NCBI GenBank assembly: GCA_034440575.1
Contig: JAOTOL010001497.1
Location: forward strand, 1,106,001 to 1,170,000
Length of the DNA stretch: 64,000 bases
Source: Imbricaverruca yamaguchii
Taxonomy: Eukaryota; Arthropoda; Thecostraca; Neoverrucidae
Direction of reading: 5' to 3'
Shown here: in pieces, positions 40,497-52,289 of the stretch
Position numbering within the stretch: the first letter of the stretch is position 1
Layout of the letters: each line of letters starts with the position of its first letter
Translations under genes and position numbers: made by a program
Notes under the pieces: generated by a model
Seen by the model: the letters and a program-made list of their open reading frames with translations, nothing else
Told to the model about the DNA's origin: nothing
Database searches by the model: none

Positions 40497-41359
40497 GTGA
40501 TCTGCTTCAACCTGAGTTACTTCTATGCTTTTCACCTCATTCCTGGGTTCCTTGTTTCTACCATGCTTCACTCAGCCTCAACCACAAGGCAAGGAAATCC
40601 CATTCCATGAGTAAACTAGGGGAGTGTCTGTTAGCTTTGCTTCATGATTCCGTACATACCATGATATGCATTGCTGATGCCACAATTACATTCTTCTTTC
40701 CTGGGAAAGCCAGGTATGGAATTTAAGTTGAATTTTATGAATTGATGTTGCATATGGAGCTACTGCAATTGTAAGCTTGGCATGCTGGCACCTGCAGGTT
40801 GCCTCATGACATTCTTGGTTGAACTATTTGAAATTTTCCAGCATTTAACACTGATCATGCATGTATTCAGTATCAAATATGTGCAAAATACTTTCATCTC
40901 ACCTAACGATACTTAAGGCATCACAAAGTTGTAAGATCCTAGCATTTACAGCCACATCGCGCTTCTCATATTGCCAATTTCCTTCGACGTCATGGCGGCC
41001 CAAGTCATCGCACCATCACTCTGCAAACGCCAGTTTCACGATTTCGGGCAGGCGAGTATTAATGCATCTATCATCCATAATTCCGCAGTGCGGCACGACG
41101 GTGGGGCACTGGGGACGTACACCAGCGCGGAATGACCCATCAAACCGCAGCGTGTCTGGTGACCACGCCTCGCGCACATCTGACCTTTGTCCTGCATGGC
41201 CTCCGGAGGCGACGCTCGACTCCGATATAGCCGCGCTGCGGGCGGTGTGCGTCGACGCCGACAGACACGACGTGCGTCGGCACTGACGGCCGGGCCGGGA
41301 CGGCCGTCGGGTCACGTGATCCGACGGCCGCTGGCCACGTCAGCCGGCCCGCCCACACC
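40497..41359. other. Unique spacer, no gene seen
   Basis: GC rises from about 41,080. Confidence 0.45.
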
Positions 41360-41457
41360 CAGTCGCGCCGGGCCGCACCTGGTCACGCCCAGTCGCGCCG
41401 GGCCGCACCTGGTCACGCCCAGTCGCGCCGAGCCGCACCTGGTCACGCCCAGTCGAA
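41360..41457. repeat. 30-bp minisatellite, short
   Basis: Three to four units share agtcgcgccgggccgcacct with a ggtcacgccc tail. Confidence 0.9.
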
Positions 41458-42636
41458 GGACCGTCAGTCCGAGTCGGACCAGCTCGTGGCGACAGGAGCG
41501 CGCCGTCCGCCGGCCGGGTGGGTCGCGCCAGCACGTAGATGGCGGGGTCAGCTCAAGACCTGTCGGGCTCATGCGTGACTGCCCAGGTGGGATGACGGTG
41601 CGTCCATCACCGGTCGGTTCCCATGGCGACGAGGAGGCGTCTGCGTAGAATGCGACGGCAGGAGGGGAGGGGGTGAAGAAGGAGAAGTTCGAGTCAGACT
41701 ATAAACTAACGGGTTCAATGGATTGATGAATTGCATGTTAATAGGTTCTGATAAACCGAGGCGCAGCCGACAGGGACGAGGGCCCGGGCGACCCTCCCCC
41801 GCTTAGAACCAAAAATACACTAGATCAAGCGAAAAGTATTGCAAATTTGATGACGCAAAACTATCGAATTTCTCTTCGTGCTTCGCGCGCCGGAAACTCG
41901 GTTTCCTCAATTTTATATTTTCATGAGAGTCCTTATGAAAATTCTGGCTGCGCTGCTAATGCTGGCAGACATTGCATTGATGCTACCGTGATTCACATTA
42001 GGGTTTAGATTGCTGTCCCGACTATTTTGTTTCTGTTCTGGTTTTGAATGTCTTCACACAATGCTCACCAGACTTCTTCACCCGAACAAAAGTTCGAAAA
42101 GAGCACTTTGACAGATATACTCTATAGCATAAGCATGTTCCCTAACCGATGACTGAAGCTTAGTGCATGTTTTTTTTTCACACCCCACACCAAACGAATT
42201 TAATTATTAAAACGTCAGGTCTCTGACTATGACAATTTTTTTATCTCATAGCATCCACCTCTAAATCACGTCCAGGAAGTCGAATGTACATTCAGCGGCG
42301 GATTAATATAACATTCGTTCACTTCTTATTGTTATACTGCAAGGTCAAATAAGGGTCACACGTCGGGACAATAAATATGAGAAAAAAACGGTGGGAGGCA
42401 AAAATTCCCCACGCAATAAGTACATTGAGACAGCCCTGCTGCGCGTACTGCCCACGCGCACATCTGACGAGGACAGCTGTGCGAACAGCAAACAAATAGC
42501 ATCCTCTTTTACGGTGCCGAATGAAGATGTAAGCAGGCTAATATGAAAATACCCTCTTCTTGCGTGGTGCGAGGTAGTCATAAAGCACACAATATGCATA
42601 TAAGGCCATGACCGCGCCTGCTTGAAGTGACATAAG
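41458..42636. other. Unique spacer, no gene seen
   Basis: Nothing recognised. Confidence 0.45.
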
Positions 42637-42860
42637 GCAGGGGCGGATCGAGGAATCGTCATGAGGGGCAAGTGTCTGGAGGGGAGATATTTTTTTTTCG
42701 GACGGGCATCATTGCGAAGGTACCTGGAGGGGCGCTTTCGGCTGCAGGTCAATTGATCAGCTCATCTTCACCTCTCCCACTTGAGCAGGAAAGGGCAAGG
42801 TGGGCTGATAAACTTACCTTCAGCCGAATGCTCCCCTCCAGGTATCTGCGCAATGATACT
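42637..42860. repeat. Dispersed repeat F, copy 2, with fold-back
   Basis: Left part matches 35,717. Within it, 42707-42749 and 42816-42858 are imperfect inverted arms of 43 bp (shared tacctggagggg and ttcggctg) around a 66-nt loop, so the element is a fold-back structure. Confidence 0.75.
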
Positions 42861-43248
42861 ACTCCGAAGGATGACTCAGCCTGGACGCGATTGTTTGGTA
42901 CCCCGGGCTCAGCTTGATTTTCAGAGGCGGAGTGTGAGACTTCTTTGACCCAAGCGTAATTTTTTCTAGGAGCCCCAGCTTGGTTTTTCGAGGCCCAAAC
43001 GTGACATTTTGTGTGGGGGGGGGGGGGGCGACTCACCGGCATTCCGGCGCAAATGTATTGGAGCCTAGCGGTATTTTCAGGGATATCGGTCCCACTTTTT
43101 GTGCCTTCAGCGTCATTCTTAGGGGACCCAGATCGATTTTATGGCATAAAATGTGATTTTCAGGGGACATGGTGCAATTTCGGGGGGTCCAACGCATTGA
43201 GTGTGAAGCCAAACGAGCTTAATATTCATTGATACAATTGTTTATGCT
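42861..43248. other. Spacer with G-tract
   Basis: An uninterrupted G run lies at about 43,015-43,028. No gene seen. Confidence 0.5.
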
Positions 43249-45090
43249 TTAACCCGCGCCGTCTTTCCGGTCAGATACTCACACCCCGTCTCGGGGGGGG
43301 GGGGGGGGGTTAGTAACCCCATCTAAAATCCAAACTAAGCATCGCACGAAAACGAAAGAGGTGTCATCGGAAAGCGCTCAACGAATAGAGTCTGGGTCCA
43401 CCCCCAAAACAATTTTCCTCCACAAGTGACGTCACCAGGGGGGATAGATTTTCACGACTAATCACGACTTACATTATGTTTTTGGCTCTGGGGAATTCAT
43501 TTTGGGGATATATGAGATAAAAAATCATTTGGGATGGAAAAAGGACAGCGAAATCGACCAGAGCATTCATTTTTTGGGCCACCCAAAATAAAAATTTTAT
43601 TTTTTACAAATTTCCAAATTTCACGTTTTCAAGTTTTCTTTAATTTTCCTTTTCCAGTATATAGAGCAGACCGAGAAACGTTGTTGCAAGTCAACTTGCC
43701 CTAATAAAAACTGCTTACTTTAGCCAGAATCCTCTATTTGAACTGCAATTTGGCAAATACGCAAAATTTATATGTAGTCAAAAAGGAAAAAGAAGAAGAA
43801 AAATTCCACTCGTACGTTTTGTTACATCCCTAAAGATAAGCAAACGCTGAAAGTTTCATTAACATATCTGTATCCGTCAAAGCGTGACTAGTTGAACTTT
43901 TTTGGAGATGACCTCACTTGACCTTGACTAACTCGTTGACCCTAAATGACCTGACTTCAACATTTTGAACCAGTGTGCCAAATTGAGGTGGGAAAAGGTG
44001 TGCCAAATTTGGGCGCATTGCCGTGCGTCGTTCGTCCATTATCTGCGAAAAACATGATGGGGCGGTTGAAGACCCCCGAGACGGGACGGGCCCACGCACG
44101 TCTGGGGGGGGGGGCAGATATCTGCCCCCTGCGGTTTTTCCTAATTTGCCGCCACACTAATCGAGTTAGCAAGGCCAAACCTCGCATGGCTGCTCATTAG
44201 TCTTTTCCACATGTCCTCATACATTTTTAACTCTGGGTCATCTCAGGTCAGGACACCAGGTCAGGCGAAGTGACCCAACTACACTCGGAGTTCTAGGTGG
44301 CATAACTTCCATAATAATTGGGTGATTTATTTCAAACTTATTACGCGTTGTTATCTCATCAGGGACCATAATATGTATATCGCGTTTTCCGTAGCATTGA
44401 CCTTAAGTCAGGTCGCGGCCATGGCTTCTCCATTATAGGGCTATGGTAAAATATACAAATGTTTCCTGGCTACATATTTGTGCTCGGAATGATCTCACAA
44501 CGGTTGAGGCATGTAGTTGGACGCTATGCTCAATGTTACCGCTGATATTTTTGCTCAGTGACCTCACAAAGGTCATCTGAGGTCACCTGAGATCACCATA
44601 CATGTCTGCGCATTATATCGCACTGCATTGAACTAGAAGGCTGAAGTTACCGTTATTGTGCTTGTATCGCCGAGACGTGTCGATCGATACATTACATGCC
44701 CTCACTAGGCTTCTTAATGACATTGACCTGAGGTCATAGTTTCGGCTGACCTTGCCTTAAATCACACCGCCTTTTATCGGTAGCACATTTCAAGGACTGT
44801 CGAATAGCTTTCGCCGTTTGTTTCTATCTGTTACAGGTCCCGAGATATGTGTCAATATCTGAGAGTCCCACCCGATCTGGTCGAATTTGACGTATGATGA
44901 CCTAGTGACCTGAATATTGACCTGAGCGAAAAAAATGACCGAAACACTTTCGATAGAGCCTACCACCAGCTATCCAACTCCGTTTTATATTTGTCGCTAA
45001 CTAGCATAGTTCGAGAGATCTTAGGGGAGCGGACATCTGCCCCCCTGGACATGCGAAGTTGGCGCGGACCGCCGGATGTGCGAGTGTTAA
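43249..45090 (+). mobile_element. TTAA-bounded non-autonomous element E, long form
   Basis: Begins TTAACCCGCGC at 43249 and ends GTGCGAGTGTTAA at 45090. It has no transposase frame. Its left half is shared with 38,130-38,925 and its right half (from about 44,085) with the whole 1,006-bp copy at 57,931, which also starts and ends with TTAA. The ends of the short copy are inverted (cgcacgtccgg against ccggacgtgcg). TTAA target sites are typical of piggyBac-like elements, so a piggyBac-related MITE is my inference. The right half is dense in AGGTCA/TGACCT words. Confidence 0.75.
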
Positions 45091-45299
45091 ATGACGTAAC
45101 ATTTGTTAACAATGCACAATATATCATCCCGTGAGTATTAAATGTTAATCATAGAAATGTGCGTGGTGATAATATAAAAAATTACTTGGAGCAGGATCCG
45201 CTTACGTAATTCCACTGCCACTAGTTATCTACGAAATTCCCTTGACCTGCGCAACGGCCGTATCAACAAACCTTGCCCACTCCATGCTTCGCCATCTTT

Positions 45300-45410
45300 A
45301 ATGGACGGCAGGTTTAAGTTTGGTGATTGCTTCAAATGCGGCGCGGGGTAAACGCAGCTTGTTTTGCGCTGGATTGTGCGGTGTCTGTGTCGAAGATATT
45401 TAAATATGTA
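45300..45410 (+). promoter_or_regulatory. Possible first non-coding exon or promoter of the BTB gene
   Basis: A CpG-containing stretch ending in a strong splice donor (atat|gtaagta, GT at 45410) sits exactly where the CpG-poor block begins to its right. It is on the right strand, 5.7 kb upstream of the coding start, which itself lies six bases after a splice acceptor and so needs an upstream exon. There is no direct evidence of joining. Confidence 0.2.
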
Positions 45411-46509
45411 AGTAGAGCACCATTAGCTTCACTTTGATTCCAATGTGTGATCTGCCGACCACCGTTCGCGTCCTAAGTTTGATTCGCCTTTGTGCGAAAT
45501 TGAACAGGTCTAGCGCAGGGAACGCAACCCGGTGTCCTGGACACAAGGCGGAGAAACGGAAGCACCGTACGTGTAGGCGCAGCGTGGATTTGTTTCAAAC
45601 TGGTATCCAATGTAACATTGTAATAGGTGTGGTGTGAGGAATTATAATTTTGTTTCCAATCAGTGACAAAATTTGCAAGGAAAATTATTTGTTTAATTGG
45701 ATTCTTTTCAAATACAATGTTTCTGAATTTTGTTAAAGTAATGTGGTGGTATCTGACACAAGTTTTGCATGCATTTTACCTCTATGAAGCAAACAAAAGG
45801 GCTTGGTTACAGTGGGCATTTGTTTTAAGTTGGGGAACTGGAAAGAAATGTGCAATTGTGTTTTCTTCTCAAATACTGGCCATGCTAGGCCAGGTTGGTA
45901 GGTACCTAGGTTTAGTTAGATTTTTAGGCTAAAATCTTCAGATAAAAATTGAAGATTGTCCATTCTTTCCAATAATTTGTTTTCTTGCATGGAAGGTTGA
46001 TTGATTATTTGGGCTTAAGGGCGTGCCAACTACAAGGTCATATAGCTCTCATTTGCATGGAAGGTTAGGCTAGTTAAGTTATATGGACAAGTGAAGTGCA
46101 GAGTATGATGTCATAAGATGGTATATTCTTAGGGAAAGTGTATGCCAATATTTTAGCTTCATGCCTTCATGGCAGAGTGGGAAACTTACTTTCCAGGATG
46201 GGATTTGGTTTACATGTGGACTGTCCAGAGTACATTTTCATGAACATATTTTCATCTGTTCCCCAGTAACTGACCAGAAAAGCCCATGTTTTGTGGTTGG
46301 ACACATTTACCATGGATACTGATGCATCAGTGATTTTCATTGTCATTTTTTGTCAAATCAAATGTGAAAGTGTGGGAACAAGGAAGTGAACAATGGATGA
46401 TGCTGCCTCGCAGTGAATTGTGATAATCAGCACCAGGGTGGGAAACTTACTTTCTGGGTTTGGAGTCAGAGTGCAAACAGATTTCTTCTGGAGTACATTT
46501 TCATGGACA
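45411..46509. other. CpG-poor AT-rich DNA
   Basis: No gene recognised. A minus-strand copy of short repeat D (ttatttgggcttaagggcg) lies at about 45,998-46,030. CpG becomes rare from about 45,600. Confidence 0.5.
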
Positions 46510-48425
46510 TTCTTTTTTATGCATGGAACCTATTTGCCAGTAACTGATGGGAAAATCATATGTACCTAGTCAGCACCTAAGTAATATGCATAAGTAATAC
46601 ACATCATTTTTGGTCACATCAAAGCATAGAAACAAGGTGATCAATGGATGGCACTGCAAGACAGGAAGGAGCAATGAGCTTTCCTTTCACTGTTGGTCTC
46701 AGTACAAGGCTAGCCAAATGAAAAACAGACACAAATATTTCATGCTTCAACCTCAGCTCAGAACACACACCTATCTACATATGTAGCCAATTCCCTGCAC
46801 AATACGAACCGGACACCACTACCTCACATGTGACAGTCGGAAGTGATGGCTGTGCACAAAAAAGGATTGTTCAAGATCTTGTGTTTGCAGTATGGCACTG
46901 TTAAACATGTGTTCAAAGTTGCTAATGGCTATGACATCATTCAAACATACCTTGCATTGATTGCTTGAAAGACAGTTTTCAGAACAGAAAATGCTAACAA
47001 AGAAAATTTTGATCAGAGGCCTCCAGGACCCCAGAAGTCATTTCTTAAAACAGTCAATTTTTCCCACTATAGGGTGGCTCGAAAGCTGGTTTCCAGAGAT
47101 GCATCAGCCAAATTCATTGCTACCGGAGGCCACTGTTCAGTGTGCAGGCATGAGGTTTGGGGTGTTGTCATCAGCATTTCTGCTGGTTGTGTGTGTTCTG
47201 GTGTTGTCTGTGTGCTTGGTGGTATGAAAAGTCGCTAGTTTATTTGGTAATCATAAGTAGAATAATATGTTTGGTAGATGTTTTATTCAATCTCATATTA
47301 GTTTTTTAGGAGTATATTTGTTCCTTCTGCATGTTTGTGTCGGGGTACATGTGGAGCCCATTCTATCTAGTATGAATCCAGAGTGCAACAATGTTTTAAT
47401 AGGTGAAATATCTTCAGAAGTGACTTAATTCCCACCCTGATGAGCACAGCTTTGTCTCATGACTCACAGGCAGGATGGGAATTAAAGCACTTCTTAAGAG
47501 ATTTAATCTCTTGAAACATTTTTGCATGCTGGGTTAATACTGAATAGAATGGGCTCCACATGTACTCCAACACAAACATGCAGAAGGAACAAAAATACCA
47601 CTAAAAAATATAATAGAAAATTGAATAAAATATCCACCAAGCATGTTATTCTACTTAATATTAACAAATAAACTAGCCTTTTTATGTTATCAAGCACACA
47701 GACAACATCCAAACCCACACCACACCAAACCACAACCAACAGAAATGCCAACAGCATGCCAAACCTTGCTCCCGCACATTGAACTCTGGTTGCCATGAAT
47801 TCAGCCCATGCATCTCCAGAAACTCCAGGTTTTGAGCCACCTTATAGTGGGAAAAACTGATAGTTTTTTTAGAGATGCCTTCCAGTCCTGGAGGTCACCA
47901 ATCAGAATTTGCTTTGCTAGCATTTTCTGTTCTGCAAACTGTCTTTCAACCAATTGATCCAAGGTATTTTTTAAATGATGGCCTAAACCATTAGCAACTT
48001 TGAACACATGTTTAACAGCACCATACTGCAAACACAAGACTGTTGCCATCACTTCTGACTGTTGCATGTGAGATAGTGGTGTTGGGTCAGTATCACAGGG
48101 AATTGGTTGAGTATGTAGGTAGGTGTGCACTCTGAGCTGAGGGTGAAGTGTGAATTACTTGTGTTTGTTTTTCATTTGGGTAGCTTTGTGCTGAGACCGA
48201 CAGTGAAAGGAAAGTGCATTGCTCCTGTGAGTTATGAGAGACAACGCTGAGCTGATCATCATGACTCCCTGTCTTGGTGTGTTGTCCATTATTCACTTCT
48301 TTGTTTCTGTGCTTTGATGTGACCAAAAATGGTGTATATTACTTAAACATATCACATAGGTACTGACTAGGTACATATGATTTTCCTGTCACTTACCAGC
48401 AAGTAGATTCCATGCATTAACAATT
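46510..48425. repeat. 1.9-kb near-palindrome
   Basis: The left arm (about 46,510-47,441) and right arm (about 47,470-48,425) are inverted copies of each other around a spacer of about 28 bp. Shared landmarks include acttaattcccaccctg against its complement, catgtggagcccattctat, gtgttcaaagttgctaatgg and gaaaatcatatgtacctagt. A third, partial copy in direct orientation is at 48,600-48,790. Short frames in the arms align between copies but carry stops, and no known family is recognised. The class of the repeated unit is unknown. Confidence 0.85.
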
Positions 48426-48599
48426 TCACCATCAGTCAGAGTACATAGACCTATGTTGATGCACTCTGACCTACCTATGCAGCCAATTATCCATGTGATG
48501 TTAACCTGTGTGTGAATGATCAATTCTAGTCTAAGCACCCTAAAGCCCAGATAACCAAGAGCCTACAATGAGCCCACCTCCACTACCACACATGCTTTA

Positions 48600-48790
48600 G
48601 TTGAATGTGATAGTGGTGCCCATCATAAAGTATCAGCCAAGGTCATGTGTTTGTAGCATGACACTGTTAACAATATGTTCAAAGTTGCTAATGGTTGTGA
48701 AATCATATAAAAATGCCTTCCATCAATTGGTTCACAAACATATTTTAGAACAGAAAACATTAAAGAATCTTATTTTGGACACTTGTTCTT
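48600..48790 (+). repeat. Third copy of the palindrome-arm repeat
   Basis: Matches the arm segment around gttcaaagttgctaatggt and the gaacagaaaa box. It is truncated and ends at a G tract (48,790). Confidence 0.75.
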
Positions 48791-49499
48791 GGGGGGGGGG
48801 TCCTCAGGTATGAGCATTTTTGGCTGAAAAACAAAATGAACAGGGTGCATTCAAACATCTTGGATGGATGCTAATTATCTGGAAGAAAGAGCTTTTTGTA
48901 CTCTGAGGGTACCATTAGTTGAAAACTCATTGAATGGGTGTTGGTGGCCCACTCAAGCATATTCAAGCGATGCAATTGTCTAATTGAATTAGGATGGCTG
49001 GCTGGGTTGAGGGCACATTGACCATGTTGATCATATAGCGATTGAAGGAACATCACATAGTTATCAACCAGACTGCAAAGTATGACAAATGATTAGGCAA
49101 GGTTCATCAGCTGCAGAGCAATAATCTGCACTTGGTGGTTTTGAGTGCATACACCAAATGCAAAAAAAAAACATGTGGTTAGAAAATAAAGGGGTTTCAG
49201 GGAAGAGCTTTAAACACTAGTTTATCTAGTTTATGGTATATGAATGTAGTGAAAATGACTTGACCACTCATTTCCTCCTTTGCAAGTGCATTATTTTCAG
49301 TTGACAGACAAATAACACTAATAATGGGCTTAAAGTTGGGTAATATAGCATAATAACTAATAAAAAAGATAAAAAAGTAACATGACCCAACATGACTCAA
49401 TGTAACCTAACATAGTGTAGCCAAACCTACCATGTACTAAAAAGGAATAAGTGAACACATATCCTAGCCTAGCCTGTTCTTGAAGAAAAAAATATTAAG
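48791..49499. other. CpG-poor AT-rich DNA, no gene seen
   Basis: Nothing recognised. Confidence 0.5.
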
Positions 49500-50890
49500 G
49501 GTAAGTATATGGAAGAAACACAGGCCATTTCTTAGACTAGCATTCTACTGGTATTTCAGATGTAATTCAGGAACTATATTTCTTCATCAAAATATAGTTC
49601 CCTAGTCTCTTTCCTCTTCAATAAAATATAGTTGTCTACCTCTCATTTTATCTCCAAATATCTCGCTTCCAGATCCCAGATGCATAACCTTATACTTTTC
49701 ACAGTTGAAAAACTGCCACCAATTAACCCATTTTTTAGGTCCTAGCACAGTTAAGTACTAGTAGATCATCATTACTTTTAGCCACTACTATCAGCTTGAT
49801 GTCGTCAGCAAACTTGAACACCCAGTTACTCAGCCCTGCTACATCACTGTTGTTCCCAAAGATGATGAAGAGAAGTGGACCTAGAACATTGCCCTGTGAC
49901 ACTCCACTAAGAACATCCTTCCATACAGATTGCCATCAATTTAGTGCTGCCTTTTGCTTCCATCTCCTTAACCATGCTTCAATCCGGTCTATAACTTTGC
50001 CAAATAATCCCATACTGCTCTAGTTTATGAATTACTGAAGGAAATGCTTTGGTAAAATATAAATATCTCATTTATCTACCAACTGTTTAACATCTTTCCT
50101 GCTTCAGTTGTCTACACTAGCTACAAATCCATGTACTCCATTAGATTAGCTGAAAAAGATCCCACAGATCTAAATCGATGTTTGGTATCACTTATATGGT
50201 TGTGGCTGTGTAGATGAGTCTGAATCTCATCTTTAGCCAGTTTTCATAGTACGTTGCAATCTATCGAGGTAAAACTGACCAGCCTGTAGTTTCCTACACT
50301 CTTCATGCTTCTATTGTTAAAAATTGGTACTACATTTGTATTTCGCCAATCTGCAGGTACTTCAGAATACTCGATAAACTGACAACCAGGCAACCATGCC
50401 AACCTGAGCACAATACTACGGTTCTAGCCCACATACTCTGTTCAGCAGCTTTATCTGGCTTTATATCATTCGACTGTTTCTACAACTTTTGCAGTTATTG
50501 TAAGATCTCCCAACCATCATCTGTCACAGCACAGTGGGCTTTCAGTGGTTTCCAATATACCTAAGTTATCTTTAGTGAGGACTGATGATACTTGCTTGTG
50601 TAGGGACTCAACTATATTACAATGATCGACGACTATGTCGCCAGCTATATCTCTTCATACAGGAACCTCTTAGCTTTCAATGCTGAACGTTGTCGAGCTA
50701 GTTTTGATTTCAGCCAGTCTTCGATGAGCCTAGTGCCCTAATCAACATCCTAGCCTTATTTCTGGCTATTCAATCTGCTTCTAGGTTTGCCTCAGAGTTC
50801 TGATATTGTAGTCTCTTAAATGCCTGCTTCTTTGACTGCAATATGTGCTTCACTTCCTTAGTTAGTGACGAAGGGTACCTCACCTTGTTA
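49500..50890 (-). pseudogene. Non-LTR retrotransposon reverse transcriptase fossil (CR1/Jockey-like)
   Basis: Minus-strand translation gives, in the expected order, a basic linker (about 50,700-50,870), VPADWRNTNVVPIF and NYRLVSFTSI (about 50,270-50,370), SGVSQGNVLGPLLF (about 49,868-49,908), FADD (49801-49812) and KYKVMHLGSG (about 49,690). These are the hallmarks of the reverse transcriptase of LINEs; FADD is the catalytic box. Stops and frameshifts break it throughout, so it is inactive. Clade assignment to CR1/Jockey is by motif resemblance only. No 3' tail or target duplication was identified. Confidence 0.88.
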
Positions 50891-51069
50891 ATTTGATTTG
50901 CCTAAGGCATGACCGATTTCCCAATTGGTAATGTTAGTCTCATCACGGATTCGTCAGTCCCAACAGTGTCAGGCATCGTGTTGTGACCGTTTCCAAATAC
51001 TTGAAGGGTGGGAGAATAACGTTCACCTGTCGGATGACCAAGTTTAGTGTGTTTATTGTTTTGTTTCAG

Positions 51070-51261
51070 TGAAGTATGGCAGCATCCCAGAAGTTCTGTT
51101 TGAAGTGGAACAACTTTCAGAACAGTGTGACATCAGTGTTTGACAATCTGAGACAAGATGAAGAGCTGGTTGACATCACTTTGTGCTGTGAGGGAAGGAA
51201 AATAAAGGCACACAGAATGATGTTGTCTGCTTGCAGTCCATACTTTAGAGATTTGCTCAAA
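51070..51261 (+). CDS. BTB-ZF transcription factor, exon 1 (N-terminal half of BTB domain)
   Basis: The first coding exon of a BTB/POZ C2H2 transcription factor of the arthropod Broad/abrupt/lola/tramtrack group. Such proteins dimerise through the BTB domain and bind DNA through fingers supplied by alternative 3' exons. The acceptor tttgtttcag ends at 51069; the ATG at 51076 follows six bases later, and the donor aaa|gtgagt is at 51262, leaving phase 0. Residues 7-14 (FCLKWNNF) are the family's opening signature. [23 protein letters not shown] and the pocket Asp33 and His46-Arg47 are present. The 62 residues contain no CpG dinucleotide in their coding DNA. Which insect paralogue it corresponds to cannot be decided from the BTB domain by eye, so no symbol is given. 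Confidence 0.95.
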
Positions 51262-51281
51262 GTGAGTACTGTTACATTATT

Positions 51282-51326
51282 CATTATATATGTATATATA
51301 TATGTATATATGTATGTATATGTGTA

Positions 51327-51405
<79 letters not shown>

Positions 51406-51425
51406 ATGTGTGTGCATGTGTATGT
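51282..51425. repeat. (TA)n tract beside the exon 1 donor
   Basis: Begins about 20 bp inside intron 1, with tatg interruptions followed by about 80 bp of pure TA and a TG-rich end. Confidence 0.95.
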
Positions 51426-51752
51426 ATGTATGTAGATATGTATATTATCAGTATATGTCACATTGTTAGGATAATATATTCACACTAGTTGATAAGTTAT
51501 TTTGCTATCGTGTACTGTGTGCATGTGAGCTGACTGGTTTAACTGCAAGCGACCTAGTTTTGTTGGCCACTTTTAAGTTGTCACCCTAATTTACTATTTA
51601 CCTCCCATAAACTGGTAGTTAACCATGCCTGCTATTTGGTGTACAATAAATTGTTAGCGATATGTACATACTGTGTTAGCTAAGCAACGTTATTTTGTCA
51701 ATTGTGTGTGTTCCAGTAGCAAGAGAAGTCATGCTACATATTCTTTTTCCAG

Positions 51753-51935
51753 GACAACCCTTGCCAGCATCCATTGTTCTTTATGAAGGACACCTCCTTT
51801 TTGGACATGGCAGCAGTCATAGAGTTTGTCTACAAGGGAGAGGTGAATGTGCTGCAAAGCCAACTGGGCAGCTTCCTCAAGACAGCCGAGATGCTTCAAG
51901 TGAAGGGTCTGTCTGGAGATGAGGATGATGACCAG
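51753..51935 (+). CDS. BTB-ZF transcription factor, exon 2 (C-terminal half of BTB domain)
   Basis: Acceptor ttctttttccag ends at 51752; donor gaccag|gtgggt is at 51936. Both boundaries are phase 0 and the exon is 61 codons (residues 63-123). It continues the BTB fold with NPCQHPLFFMKD, AAVIEFVYKGEVNV and FLKTAEMLQVKGL, all canonical for arthropod BTB-ZF proteins, then an acidic DEDDD tail. The junction LLK-DNPC falls at the place where the family's sequence runs without a gap. One CpG is present in 183 bp. Confidence 0.95.
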
Positions 51936-52289
51936 GTGGGTTATTACGTGCGTCATGGGTTATTTTCTATATGTGCTATTGCTCGCGAGTCAGCACCAAA
52001 TAGCGTCATATGGGCAGTATACCGTGGCCTCGGTTGTATGGGAACCAGACGTGTTCGGCGTTTGCAGATTTGCCAATTCCTTCCATGCACCTGGGTGCGA
52101 ATGAATAATTCTGGTCAGAACGCCAGAAAGCACAAATAACTAACTCATCCACGTGCATAAATATTGATCCGGCTGTACATTAGCTGGGTGTGTCCAATGC
52201 TTGTCAGTTTCTCTGCTCTGAGTTGGTGCCGGTGTCTAAATAGCACTCCTATGGTTGTATAGTAACTGGAGGTGTCCGGTGCTCGGCAG

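Noticed and set aside
46961..48130. Small proteins encoded in the arms of the 1.9-kb palindrome
   Set aside because: The frames align between copies but are short and disrupted in at least one copy each, and no family is recognised; homology of the DNA explains the similarity.
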